DNA of 64,000 bases from Prochlorococcus sp. AG-347-I15 (GTDB taxonomy: Bacteria > Cyanobacteriota > Cyanobacteriia > PCC-6307 > Cyanobiaceae): NCBI GenBank assembly GCA_003281585.1, contig QCBN01000005.1, positions 24,096-88,095 of the forward strand. The letters are read 5' to 3'. Shown piece after piece: positions 40,491 to 51,542 of the stretch. The notes beneath the pieces are model-generated. The model had not been told where the DNA came from. It was given only the letters and a program-made list of their open reading frames with translations, and did not search any database. The translations under genes and the position numbers were made by a program. The stretch's first letter is position 1; every line of letters starts with the position of its first letter.

Positions 40491-42131
40491 TTGGATATAA
40501 GTCCTTATGAAGCGATTGTTGTTGGTTCTGGAGCTACAGGAGGAATAGCAGCACTTACATTGGCAGAACAAGGGATCAAAGTTTTAGTAATAGAAGCAGG
40601 GCCTCAAGTTAAAAGGCATGAAGCAAGTAATAATGAGCCAAAAAGTACATTAAAAAGATTATCAGGAGTTTTAACAAAAAAACATGCCAATCAATGCCAA
40701 CATCCTGGTTATTGGAAAAATAATCCTGACTTATATTCAAATGAATTGAAGCATCCTTATGACTTCCCCAAAAAAAAGCCATTTCTTTGGACCCAAGGGA
40801 AACAATATGGGGGGAGATCATTAACTTGGGGAGGTATAACATTAAGACTTTCCTCAGGTGACTTTCATCCGGCTAAAAAAGACGGATTCGGACCAAACTG
40901 GCCTATTTCATATGATGAACTGTCCCCACACTATGATTTCATTGAAAATTTCTGCGGCATCTATGGACGAAAAGATGACATTAAAGAAGTCCCAAACGGT
41001 AAATATATTGGTGAAATACCTCTCACAGAAAACGAAAATGTTTTTGGTAGCAAAGTAAAATCAAAATTAAACTATCCATTTATCCAATCAAGAGGATTTG
41101 ACCATAATTCATCAGTAAAAGAAAAAAAATGGCCCAAGTCCTCTAGCTTAGGAAGCTCCTTAAAAAAAGCTTTAGATACTGGAAATGTACAAATAATCTT
41201 TAATTGCCTAGTGGAGTCTTTTGAGATTAACAAGGCAACAGAGCTTGCCTCAAAACTAACGATCGTAAATCTAGAAAATGGACAAAAAGAAGTATTGAAT
41301 TGTGATTTAATTCTTCTCTGCGCATCAACAATTTCAACGTTAAGAATACTCCTTAACTCAGAATACAAATCAAATTCCTCAGGGTTTAAAGATAATTCTG
41401 GGAAATTAGGTAAATACCTTATGGATCATGTATCTATCTGTAGATTTTTTTCAGTACCAAAAACAAAAAACTTAGATAAACCATTAGATAATCCTCCCGA
41501 TCTTTCTGGAGCAGGCAGCTTCTTTATTCCATTTGGTTCAAATTTACCAGAAATTGACGACATGAATTTCCATAGAGGTTATGGAATCTGGGGGGCAATT
41601 GATAGATTAGGAATACCTAAATTTTTGCAAAAAGACAAAAACGAATCCATTGGTTTTCTTATCGCTCATGGAGAGGTCCTTCCTAGAGAGGAAAACTCAG
41701 TTTCTCTCTCAAAAAAAACAGATGAATGGGGTATCCCAATTCCCTACATTGAATTCGAATGGAGCGAGAATGAGTTAAATATGGCAAAACATATGGAAAA
41801 CACAATACGAAATTCAATAAAAGCTGCAAATGGAGAAATGAAAAATATTGATGAACTAATGAATATCCCATTAGGGAGTTTACTTACAAAAAATTTGATC
41901 GCGCTTTCAGATAGTCCTCCTCCTCCTGGATATTACATTCATGAAGTAGGGGGAGCACCAATGGGGATAAATGAAGAAAATAGCGTAGTTGATAAATTTA
42001 ATAGATTATGGAGATGCAAGAATGTGCTTGTACTAGATGGAGCATGCTGGCCCACATCATCTTGGCAAAGCCCCACACTTACAATGATGGCTTTAAGTAG
42101 AAGAGCCTGTTTAAATATCAAAAAGACTTAG
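40491..42131 (+). CDS. GMC-family oxidoreductase
   Basis: AIVVGSGATGGIAALTLAEQGIKVLVIEAG; GGRSLTWGGI; C-terminal APMGINEENSVVDKFNRLW. Confidence 0.88.
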   Translation: MDISPYEAIVVGSGATGGIAALTLAEQGIKVLVIEAGPQVKRHEASNNEPKSTLKRLSGVLTKKHANQCQHPGYWKNNPDLYSNELKHPYDFPKKKPFLWTQGKQYGGRSLTWGGITLRLSSGDFHPAKKDGFGPNWPISYDELSPHYDFIENFCGIYGRKDDIKEVPNGKYIGEIPLTENENVFGSKVKSKLNYPFIQSRGFDHNSSVKEKKWPKSSSLGSSLKKALDTGNVQIIFNCLVESFEINKATELASKLTIVNLENGQKEVLNCDLILLCASTISTLRILLNSEYKSNSSGFKDNSGKLGKYLMDHVSICRFFSVPKTKNLDKPLDNPPDLSGAGSFFIPFGSNLPEIDDMNFHRGYGIWGAIDRLGIPKFLQKDKNESIGFLIAHGEVLPREENSVSLSKKTDEWGIPIPYIEFEWSENELNMAKHMENTIRNSIKAANGEMKNIDELMNIPLGSLLTKNLIALSDSPPPPGYYIHEVGGAPMGINEENSVVDKFNRLWRCKNVLVLDGACWPTSSWQSPTLTMMALSRRACLNIKKT

Positions 42132-42375
42132 AAGGTGTAAATAATTGATTTAAATAAATTTCAGAGACAGAATTATCTGTACATCCATTTTGAACGAGAA
42201 AAGTAGCTAATGCTGAATTTATAAGCTTATATTGATCCCAAGTTGGGTTACTTAATACGAAATCTTTCATAGTGTTATAAAGAGTTTCTGAAAGCTCTGT
42301 CTCTAAAGAGACTTTATTTGATGAACATTCGACAAGTTTTTTATCAGTTAAATTTGATTGTCTGTTTTGATCCAT
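42118..42375 (-). CDS. Small conserved hypothetical protein
   Basis: 85-codon ORF overlapping the GMC oxidoreductase 3' end. Confidence 0.5.
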   Translation of the reverse strand: MDQNRQSNLTDKKLVECSSNKVSLETELSETLYNTMKDFVLSNPTWDQYKLINSALATFLVQNGCTDNSVSEIYLNQLFTPSKSF

Positions 42376-42727
42376 AAATCTATATTTCTTTACAAGAATA
42401 TGATGATACTTTTTTCTAAAAACATCAAAAAAAACCTGTTTGTAAACTTTTCAAATTATCAAATGAGACTCATGTTATAAGTCAATTTTTAAGAAATTTA
42501 CTTTTTAAATAATGAAATTGATTAGATCTTAAAGAAAAGTCAACAATAATGTTGAAGTCCTGTTTTTTTAAAAAACTGCTGGGATTTCTAATCCAATGTG
42601 GATTTGGACGTGGAAAACAACCTGTAAATTGTGGAAAATCTAGCTCAAAATACTTTTAAGATTTTATATTAGAAATACTTATATAGATTGAGTCTATTAA
42701 GACTTAGTCGAGAAAGAGACAGGTGAT

Positions 42728-43960
42728 TCAGTTATTTTCAACGGATTTTCTTAAGATTTGATCTTCATTAAGCAAGCGAAGCGTGACAGGTCCCAAAGGG
42801 TGTTTTGAATTTGGATAAATACTATGGTGATGATGGTGATTATGTTCATGATGATGAGCCTCAACATGTTCGTTTTCTAGGTAATCTCCTTCCCTTAGGT
42901 TTGATTTTTCATGATTATGAGTTGTAATTTGATTATGTATTTCACAAGCACCATTACATTCAGGATCACATAAATCACAACTGATCCCCAAGCCTTCTAC
43001 ATTGTCATGATGACTTTCTTGTACCATTCCAACTTCTTTTTCAAAGCCAAATAAATTTGATCTATATTTACAAGTTGAGCAATTCATAAAATTCTTACCT
43101 TCGTTATTAAGAATCTCTTCAATCCTTTCTACAAAAGTATCGACTACATAAGACTGTGACGCAAGATATTTTGCATGTATAAATGAAATATTTGGATTAT
43201 TAATCGCAACTAAATCACTTTGCCTTTTTATTCTGGTGACAAGGACACCTGAGAAAAGAAAATAAGGGAAAATAATTATATTTTTATAACCAAGTCTCAC
43301 AACATTTTTCAAGCCAGGTTCAACGAGAGGGAAAGTTACTCCAGAAAAAACTGTTTCACCCCACCCTAAACCAATACCCTCCACGATCATTCTCGTTATT
43401 TTTGAAACATTGGAATTCGCATCTGGGTCAGAAGAGCCTCTACCAACAACTACTAATAATGATTCTTCAGGTTTGAGAGTATCATTTTGCTTAAATACAT
43501 CTTTTACTCTTTCACAAGCTGCACTAATCATTAAATTATTAATTCCTAATTCTCTTCCATAAATTATTTCAATACCTGTTTTACTTGAATAATTCATAAG
43601 CAAGCTAGGTATATCATTTTTTACATGGCCCGCAGCGAAAAGCATTGCGGGTATTGCAATTACTTTTTTTATAGAAAGATCTTTTAACTTGTCTAGAGCA
43701 TCAACAATCGAAGGGTTAGCGAATTCTAAGAAACCATATTCAACTAAAAATTTTGGATATCTTTTTTGGATGAACTTAGTTAATTCTTGAAATTCAGTAA
43801 TGGCAAGTTTATTTCTACTCCCGTGTCCACAGATAAGTATCGCCACTTGATTATTTAACTTCGAATCTAAATTATCCAATTTCGAGTTATTACTTATACC
43901 ATAATAGTAAAGAACAATATCACGTAGTGAAAAATAATAATAACTTGCTTGAAGTTCCAA
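42728..43960 (-). CDS. CbiX/SirB-type chelatase with Cys-rich and His-rich C-terminus (start may lie internally)
   Basis: AILICGHGSRNKLAITEFQEL; VVVGRGSSDPDANSN; CSTCKY...CDLCDPECNGACEIH...HHHEHNHHHHH. Confidence 0.85.
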   Translation of the reverse strand: MELQASYYYFSLRDIVLYYYGISNNSKLDNLDSKLNNQVAILICGHGSRNKLAITEFQELTKFIQKRYPKFLVEYGFLEFANPSIVDALDKLKDLSIKKVIAIPAMLFAAGHVKNDIPSLLMNYSSKTGIEIIYGRELGINNLMISAACERVKDVFKQNDTLKPEESLLVVVGRGSSDPDANSNVSKITRMIVEGIGLGWGETVFSGVTFPLVEPGLKNVVRLGYKNIIIFPYFLFSGVLVTRIKRQSDLVAINNPNISFIHAKYLASQSYVVDTFVERIEEILNNEGKNFMNCSTCKYRSNLFGFEKEVGMVQESHHDNVEGLGISCDLCDPECNGACEIHNQITTHNHEKSNLREGDYLENEHVEAHHHEHNHHHHHSIYPNSKHPLGPVTLRLLNEDQILRKSVENN

Positions 43961-45213
43961 ATATTAACTCAAAGGATGCAAAATTAAAAAAATTAATTTA
44001 TGAAGTGAATAATTCCTTATTTTGTGAGAATAACTATTCCAAGGAAAAATTCGAACACCTATGCGTATGTAGTGGAGGTACAACCTCTAGTTGTGCGAAA
44101 AATGGTTTTACAACTCTTGATCTAAGAAAAAATCACAGCAAAATTCACCTAGATAGAAAAACCAATTTAGTAACAATTGGAGGGGGAGTAATAATGGGTG
44201 ATCTAGTAAATTATCTACAAACACATAATCGAAGTTTTCCAATCGGACTTTCTAAACTTCCTGGAGCAGGCTATATACTTACTGGTGGAGTAAGCCCGCT
44301 AAGTAGAGCCTACGGATTAGCCATTGATAATATTGAATCAATAAAAGGTTTCTTGGGTAATGGAACATTTATCTCTTTAAAAAAAAATCAAATAACTCCT
44401 GAAGAACAATTGATTTGGGAAGCAATTAAAGGCGCAGCACCCTTTTTCTCAATTATTACCGAAATAGAACTTAAAACTATCCAATCTAATCCTATTAAGG
44501 TTATTGAAGGATTTGTAAATCTAAATGAACTTTCAGAAATAATAAAACTATCAGAGGAATTTCCAGAAAATATTAGTCTTCAATGGATTTATGCCCAAAA
44601 AATTTACATTTATATTTTTGCTGAACTCAAAAATAATTTGGAGGATAAAAGAACAGAAGAATACCTAATGCTTCTAGACAAATTTCCTGCTCTAGAAAAA
44701 CAATTTTATGAGAACTTTAACAAGATAAATTTCTTCCCAAAGGAATTGAATTTGTATGAGCTGAATGCAAGTAACCATTCTGAGGTAATTAGTCTTCTTG
44801 GAGAAGATTTAAAAAATGATATCCCAATTTTCATAAAATGTTTGGATGAAATTATGAATAATAAACCTAATAATTCCTGTTATATTGCTTCTCAACAATT
44901 GGGTTGCAAAACTAAAAAGTTAAATCATGGTCATGGCTCAAGCTTTTTTGTTCATAGAAAAAGTACTTGGAAACCATGGATATATGCATCATGGAAAAAA
45001 AATGATCTTCAAGAAAAAGAAGTCGCTTTGGAATGGATTTATAAATCGTGGAGCAAGCTAAAAAAGTTCTATCCAAATATTCACTTAGCCCAATTGCATA
45101 ATCATTTGGATTCACATGAAGAAGAAATTACATTAGCCTTTGGAAATAGAATAAATGAATTAAAAACTTTAAAGAATATTTTTGACCCACAAGGTATTTT
45201 GCCTCCTTTATAA
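43927..45213 (+). CDS. FAD-binding oxidoreductase (FAD_binding_4/BBE type)
   Basis: FEHLCVCSGGTTSSCAKNGFTTLDLRKNHSKIHLDRKTNLVTIGGGVIMGDLVNYLQ. Confidence 0.82.
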   Translation: MKNNNNLLEVPNINSKDAKLKKLIYEVNNSLFCENNYSKEKFEHLCVCSGGTTSSCAKNGFTTLDLRKNHSKIHLDRKTNLVTIGGGVIMGDLVNYLQTHNRSFPIGLSKLPGAGYILTGGVSPLSRAYGLAIDNIESIKGFLGNGTFISLKKNQITPEEQLIWEAIKGAAPFFSIITEIELKTIQSNPIKVIEGFVNLNELSEIIKLSEEFPENISLQWIYAQKIYIYIFAELKNNLEDKRTEEYLMLLDKFPALEKQFYENFNKINFFPKELNLYELNASNHSEVISLLGEDLKNDIPIFIKCLDEIMNNKPNNSCYIASQQLGCKTKKLNHGHGSSFFVHRKSTWKPWIYASWKKNDLQEKEVALEWIYKSWSKLKKFYPNIHLAQLHNHLDSHEEEITLAFGNRINELKTLKNIFDPQGILPPL

Positions 45214-45243
45214 GGTAACTTCATAATTATAAAGAAAATTAAA

Positions 45244-46809
45244 ATGTCAAATTTCTCAAGATATTTATCTAAAAATTGGTTAGATGATCCAAAGTCAAAT
45301 ATTCTCTCAGGCTTAGTTGTTGCTTTTGCAATGATTCCAGAAGCAATTGCTTTTTCAGGTATAGCTGGTGTAGATCCTAAAGTTGGCCTTTTTGGTGCAT
45401 TTTGCTTATCTATAACAATTGCCATTGTTGGAGGTAGAAGGGGCATGATCACTTCTGCTACAGGTTCAACAGCTCTTTTGATGACTGGACTTGTTGCCTA
45501 TGGAGAATCACAAGTCCCTGGATTAGGAGTCCCATATCTTATTGCAGCTGGAATATTAACAGGAATTTTCCAAATTCTTTGGGGATATTTAAGACTTGCC
45601 TACCAAATGAGGTTCGTGCCAACAGGAGTATTAAGTGGATTTGTAAATGCACTTGCACTTTTAATATTTCAAGCACAACTACCTCAGTTAGGAATTGGTA
45701 TTAAAGAATCAAAAGAATTAGTTGAACAAACTTTAAGTCAATATCCAGTTAACTCTCAGATTCCAGTAGTTTGGATTCTTGTAATCCTAGGATTAGTAAT
45801 TATCTATGGGCTTCCAAAAATCACAAAAGTAATCCCATCTCAACTTATCGCAATAGTAGTAATAACTCTTATAAGCATATTCTTTAATCTAGATGTACCA
45901 ACAGTTAGCGATTTGGGTAAATTACCTGATGGATTACCAAGTATTTCTCTTCCTTTTGGATCAATAGAAAATGGAAAAGTACCTTTTAGTCTTGAAACAT
46001 TAGGGATAATTTTGCCAACCTCACTCGCAATATCTCTCGTGGGTTTAATGGAAACCTTTTTAACTCAAGACATTTTAGACGATGTAACTGATACAAGTTC
46101 TAATAAAAATAAAGAAGCAAGAGGACAGGGAATCGCAAATATTGTGGCATCTTTATTTGGTGGAATGGCGGGATGTGCCCTAGTTGGGCAATCTGTAATG
46201 AATACTGAGAATGGTGGTAAATCAAGATTATCAACCCTCTCCTCAGGTATATCACTCTTAATTATGATAATCCTCTTGAAGTCTTGGATTGGGGCAATAC
46301 CTATGGCTGCTTTAGTGGCAATAATGATAACGATCGCAATAAGTACGGCAGATATAAATGGATTAAAAAATATTAGAAAGATACCTAAAAGCGATACTGC
46401 AGTCATGCTTATGACTTTTGCAGTTACTATGCTTACAAAACCTCATAATCTTGCACTTGGAGTTATTGCAGGAGTTGCATTAGCTGCAATTCTTTTCAGC
46501 AGAAAAGTTGCAAAAGTTATAACTGTCTCAAGAGCAAATGAAAATTATTTAACTACCTACAAAGTAAAAGGACAATTATTTTTTGTAAGTAAAATTTATT
46601 TTCTACAAGGATTTGATATTCATGAACATCCAGAAAATATAGTAATTGACATGTCTTTAGCTCATATTTGGGATCAAAGTGGCGTTGTTGCTCTTGAGCA
46701 AATTATTAGAAAATTCCAGAATGGTGGTTCTAAAGTTGAAATTGTAGGATTAAATAAAGAAAGTCTTAACTTATTTGAAAAACTTGGTGGCGTAAATAGC
46801 TCTCATTAA
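45244..46809 (+). CDS. SulP-family anion transporter with C-terminal STAS domain
   Basis: NILSGLVVAFAMIPEAIAFSGIAGVDPKVGLFGAF; QGIANIVASLFGGMAGCALVGQSVMN; C-terminal STAS. Confidence 0.9.
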   Translation: MSNFSRYLSKNWLDDPKSNILSGLVVAFAMIPEAIAFSGIAGVDPKVGLFGAFCLSITIAIVGGRRGMITSATGSTALLMTGLVAYGESQVPGLGVPYLIAAGILTGIFQILWGYLRLAYQMRFVPTGVLSGFVNALALLIFQAQLPQLGIGIKESKELVEQTLSQYPVNSQIPVVWILVILGLVIIYGLPKITKVIPSQLIAIVVITLISIFFNLDVPTVSDLGKLPDGLPSISLPFGSIENGKVPFSLETLGIILPTSLAISLVGLMETFLTQDILDDVTDTSSNKNKEARGQGIANIVASLFGGMAGCALVGQSVMNTENGGKSRLSTLSSGISLLIMIILLKSWIGAIPMAALVAIMITIAISTADINGLKNIRKIPKSDTAVMLMTFAVTMLTKPHNLALGVIAGVALAAILFSRKVAKVITVSRANENYLTTYKVKGQLFFVSKIYFLQGFDIHEHPENIVIDMSLAHIWDQSGVVALEQIIRKFQNGGSKVEIVGLNKESLNLFEKLGGVNSSH

Positions 46810-46813
46810 AAAG

Positions 46814-47704
46814 TTAATTAAGACTAACTTGTTGATAACAAAACCAAAGCCATTGCTGAAAAAGCAAATTCCTATGAGATCTCCAAGCAGTTTTTGAGCT
46901 ATTTAGATCAAAATTTTCAGGAGGAGGAACATCTCCCTTTTCTTTGTCTCTTTCAATTTCACTAATAATTCTATGCACCGTGTATTCAGGATGACCTAAA
47001 TGCATAAGTTGTTTTTGATCATAAGATTCAAATATTGTGTATCCAACGTTTTCTCCATAAGCCAACAAATTCAATTTCCCTTCTTTTTGGGCCTTCTCCA
47101 TTGCCAAATCTGGTAATCCAGCAAATCTACTTTGAGGACAAATAAATTCATCATCTTGTGTACCCATCAAAGGGTGTCCAGGAACAAGACTTTTTAAAGG
47201 GAATACCCCAAATAATTTCCTATCAAAAACTTTCTTATCAACCCCTGCTAAATAAGCCAGCGCAAAGCCAGCCCAACATAATCCAAGAGTACTCGCACAA
47301 GAACTTCTGGCTTCATTTACAATTTTCACAAATTCCTCCCAATACTTGACCTGCTCAAAGGCTAAGTGCTCAATAGGTGCTCCAGTAATAATTATTCCAT
47401 CTAAAGGTTCTGGATTATTTGCTTCTTCCCAAGTAATGTATAGATTATTCAGATGATTAAGATCCCATGTTTTATAAGAGTGAGTTCTAAGCTTTATCCA
47501 AACTGGTTCAATTTGAAGAGGAGATAAACCAAGTGGGTGTAGTAAGTTAAACTCATACTGCTTGCCAAGAGGCATGATATTTAAAATACCAATCCTAAGA
47601 GGACGTATATCCTGTCTTTTTGCCAATTCTGGTTCGATCCAAGATATATGATTTTTCTCAACATCACTTATCTTGTGATAGTTACTAGGAATTATTAAAG
47701 CCAA
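46814..47704 (-). CDS. metA: Homoserine O-acyltransferase (MetA family)
   Basis: LRIGILNIMPLGKQYEFNLLHPLGLSPLQIEPVWIKLRTHSYK; LGLCWAGFALAYL; LMHLGHPEY. Confidence 0.93.
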   Translation of the reverse strand: MALIIPSNYHKISDVEKNHISWIEPELAKRQDIRPLRIGILNIMPLGKQYEFNLLHPLGLSPLQIEPVWIKLRTHSYKTWDLNHLNNLYITWEEANNPEPLDGIIITGAPIEHLAFEQVKYWEEFVKIVNEARSSCASTLGLCWAGFALAYLAGVDKKVFDRKLFGVFPLKSLVPGHPLMGTQDDEFICPQSRFAGLPDLAMEKAQKEGKLNLLAYGENVGYTIFESYDQKQLMHLGHPEYTVHRIISEIERDKEKGDVPPPENFDLNSSKTAWRSHRNLLFQQWLWFCYQQVSLN

Positions 47705-47717
47705 TAAATCTCCTTTC

Positions 47718-49073
<1,356 letters not shown>

Positions 49074-49118
49074 TTAACTTAAAAAAGTCCCAAAAAAAAA
49101 CAAAAAAAAGATAAATAT

Positions 49119-49778
49119 TTATAAATCCTTTTTTAATGAAGGGTAATTATCAGTCATATATAACCTCAAATCCTCTTTTATCGCAGATCTGAGTTTCTCA
49201 ATATTTGCAGAATCTATTATTGGAAAAGTTTTATTAGCTTCAGGATCTTTTTCAGTAATTGATTTCCAATTCTTACCAACATTTTTTTCAGAGTTGTTTA
49301 AAACATCATCAAAATTGAAAACCTTATCGTTGTTTTTAGCTTGAAATTCACTAAAAGCTTTGTTAATGAGCTCCTTTCTATTTTCAAATAGATTTTTGGC
49401 TTTTATAGTATCTGTAAGACCCATAACTGGTTGTAATTCCTTAAGAAGTTTTATTTCCTCTTCAATTAAAAGTGTCCAAACACCATATTTATTTTTTGGA
49501 AGATAAGAATTACAAAAAATATTAATTTCATCAAGGTAATAACTTAACCATAAATAATATGATTTTTCCTCAATAGTTTTTTTAACTGATATCTTTTTAT
49601 TTTGTATCTTTGGGAGTAACTTTTCTGCCTTCTTTAAAAACTGTCTGTCTTCTCTTTCTAAATTTATTAAACCCCATCTTTGACTGTAGTCCCATAAATC
49701 TTCATATCTTGTTAAGTCTTCTTGATTCCAACCAAGAGCTTTCAGTTCATGAGAACGATGTGATAATTCCTTTTTCAA
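49119..49778 (-). CDS. Conserved hypothetical protein
   Basis: 219-codon soluble ORF, no family recognised. Confidence 0.6.
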   Translation of the reverse strand: MKKELSHRSHELKALGWNQEDLTRYEDLWDYSQRWGLINLEREDRQFLKKAEKLLPKIQNKKISVKKTIEEKSYYLWLSYYLDEINIFCNSYLPKNKYGVWTLLIEEEIKLLKELQPVMGLTDTIKAKNLFENRKELINKAFSEFQAKNNDKVFNFDDVLNNSEKNVGKNWKSITEKDPEANKTFPIIDSANIEKLRSAIKEDLRLYMTDNYPSLKKDL

Positions 49779-49870
49779 AAAAACCTTTTAAAACCATAAT
49801 AATTCTAACCCCGCGATCAAGATTAGTAAATAAATGAAGAACTTAGCTTTTTAGTAAATTAAATAGATAA

Positions 49871-51379
49871 TCAATTATCAAAATATTTATTTATAATTTT
49901 CAATACATTGATATAGCTTGGATAATCTTTAGAAATATGATCATTACATTCATTTTTTATAAGATCGTTTTTCTCTTTATCAATGAACAATTTCTTGTAA
50001 AGTTTTTCAATATCATTAAAAAGATAATCTCCTTTTAATTTTTCATTTAGTTCTAAAGATAATTCAGATTTCACAGATTCTTGGCAAAAATTGGTGATCT
50101 CTTCAGAACTAATTAAAACCTTATAAATTTCTTTTTTTTCTTCTGAATTAGCATTAAAGCATAAATAAATAAGATTAATCATTGAACAATTATTATTTTT
50201 GATTTTGTATTCTTTATAAATATCTGGCCAAAATTTTAAAGATTTTAAACCTTCCAAACCCCCTTGACTCAGAGAGTATTTATTACACCAATTTACAAAT
50301 TCTGAGACATCTTTTGGACATCTATTGAGTTGCAAAAGCATATCTGATAAAACTTGTCCTGCTTGAAAATTACGTGTTGGTTTTCCTTCAGTTGGTAGAG
50401 TCATACTCCCTAAGACATCGGCCTTAACAGCATTTAATTGAGAAAAAGTATAATCTCCTTTTTCACAAAATTTATCATTAATTATTTCCTTTGCACTAAT
50501 TATTTCTTCACCATAACCAAGCTCTTTTAATGAAAGATGTTTATTTTCTAATTTATTTTCTTTTCTAACTTGTAATGATACTGATGCGGCCTGATCTAAA
50601 CATTGAGTTAACAAAATTGTATTAATACTAGGTAGCATTCCTGGCTTATCGGAATGAAAGTTATTTACAAAACCTGCAAATATGGATGAGATATTTTTTA
50701 TTGATTTTATATATTGACATTCAATATTATGAACTCCAGGAGAAACTTGAATTTTCGGGGACAATTGATTCAAAATGCGAGCCCCTATTAAAGCAGTAAG
50801 GGCATTAGGATGGCAGAAATTTGCGGTAAAACTATCATGAGGATTTCGTAAAGCTCCGTGACGATGAAATCCTGTAAAAAAAGCTAAATCAGGATATTTA
50901 TTACATAGGATAAAAGGGTTTTTACTTTTATTGTCAACGCAAAAAGAACCGACGAGACAGCCAAGAACCACATTTTCTCTTTTTAAAGTTTTTCTGAGAT
51001 CTAAAGCATGTTTAACATCATCTTTTATGTGATTACTGTTTGAAGCAAGAATAACTATCTCACATTCCAAGAGAAGATCTTTTAAATCAAAAGACTTTCT
51101 TTTCCCCTCTAAAGAATAATGTCCCATACTCTTAATCTTTTCAAGAATCTCATTATCCATATCTGAAAGAACATCGTTTGAGAAAGCACCTAACAAATCT
51201 CTATCTTCTCTAGGAGCTAAGAGAATATTATTTGATTTTCCATGCATAGCACAGTTGTACGCTAATGATGCAGGATATAAACCAACACTGTAGAATCCAA
51301 CTTTGCTGTTCTCTATAGCTTCAATCAATGAATAAAAATATTTTTCATCATTTATGTTTTCTATGAAATTATTCTTCAT
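49871..51379 (-). CDS. Conserved hypothetical with dehydrogenase-like Rossmann features
   Basis: VGFYSVGLYPASLAYNCAMHGKSNNILLAPRE; CEIVILASNSNHI; GCLVGSFCVDN; function not recognised. Confidence 0.6.
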   Translation of the reverse strand: MKNNFIENINDEKYFYSLIEAIENSKVGFYSVGLYPASLAYNCAMHGKSNNILLAPREDRDLLGAFSNDVLSDMDNEILEKIKSMGHYSLEGKRKSFDLKDLLLECEIVILASNSNHIKDDVKHALDLRKTLKRENVVLGCLVGSFCVDNKSKNPFILCNKYPDLAFFTGFHRHGALRNPHDSFTANFCHPNALTALIGARILNQLSPKIQVSPGVHNIECQYIKSIKNISSIFAGFVNNFHSDKPGMLPSINTILLTQCLDQAASVSLQVRKENKLENKHLSLKELGYGEEIISAKEIINDKFCEKGDYTFSQLNAVKADVLGSMTLPTEGKPTRNFQAGQVLSDMLLQLNRCPKDVSEFVNWCNKYSLSQGGLEGLKSLKFWPDIYKEYKIKNNNCSMINLIYLCFNANSEEKKEIYKVLISSEEITNFCQESVKSELSLELNEKLKGDYLFNDIEKLYKKLFIDKEKNDLIKNECNDHISKDYPSYINVLKIINKYFDN

Positions 51380-51542
51380 TTTAGGAAATTCTTGATAATT
51401 TTTTTTAATTTCTTACCCCTAACAACATTTTTCTACATTAGAGCAATTTTTGACCATAGCAAATTATTTTTGTAAATATTGAATTTTTTAATTTATAATT
51501 TCACATAAAAGAAGTTTAATAAAAAGAGAAATAATTATAAAT

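Noticed and set aside
40609-41368. Antisense ORFs inside the GMC oxidoreductase gene
   Set aside because: Shadow ORFs of a well-supported CDS
46065-46406. 113-aa hydrophobic ORF antisense to the SulP gene
   Set aside because: Antisense of TM-encoding sequence gives false hydrophobic ORFs
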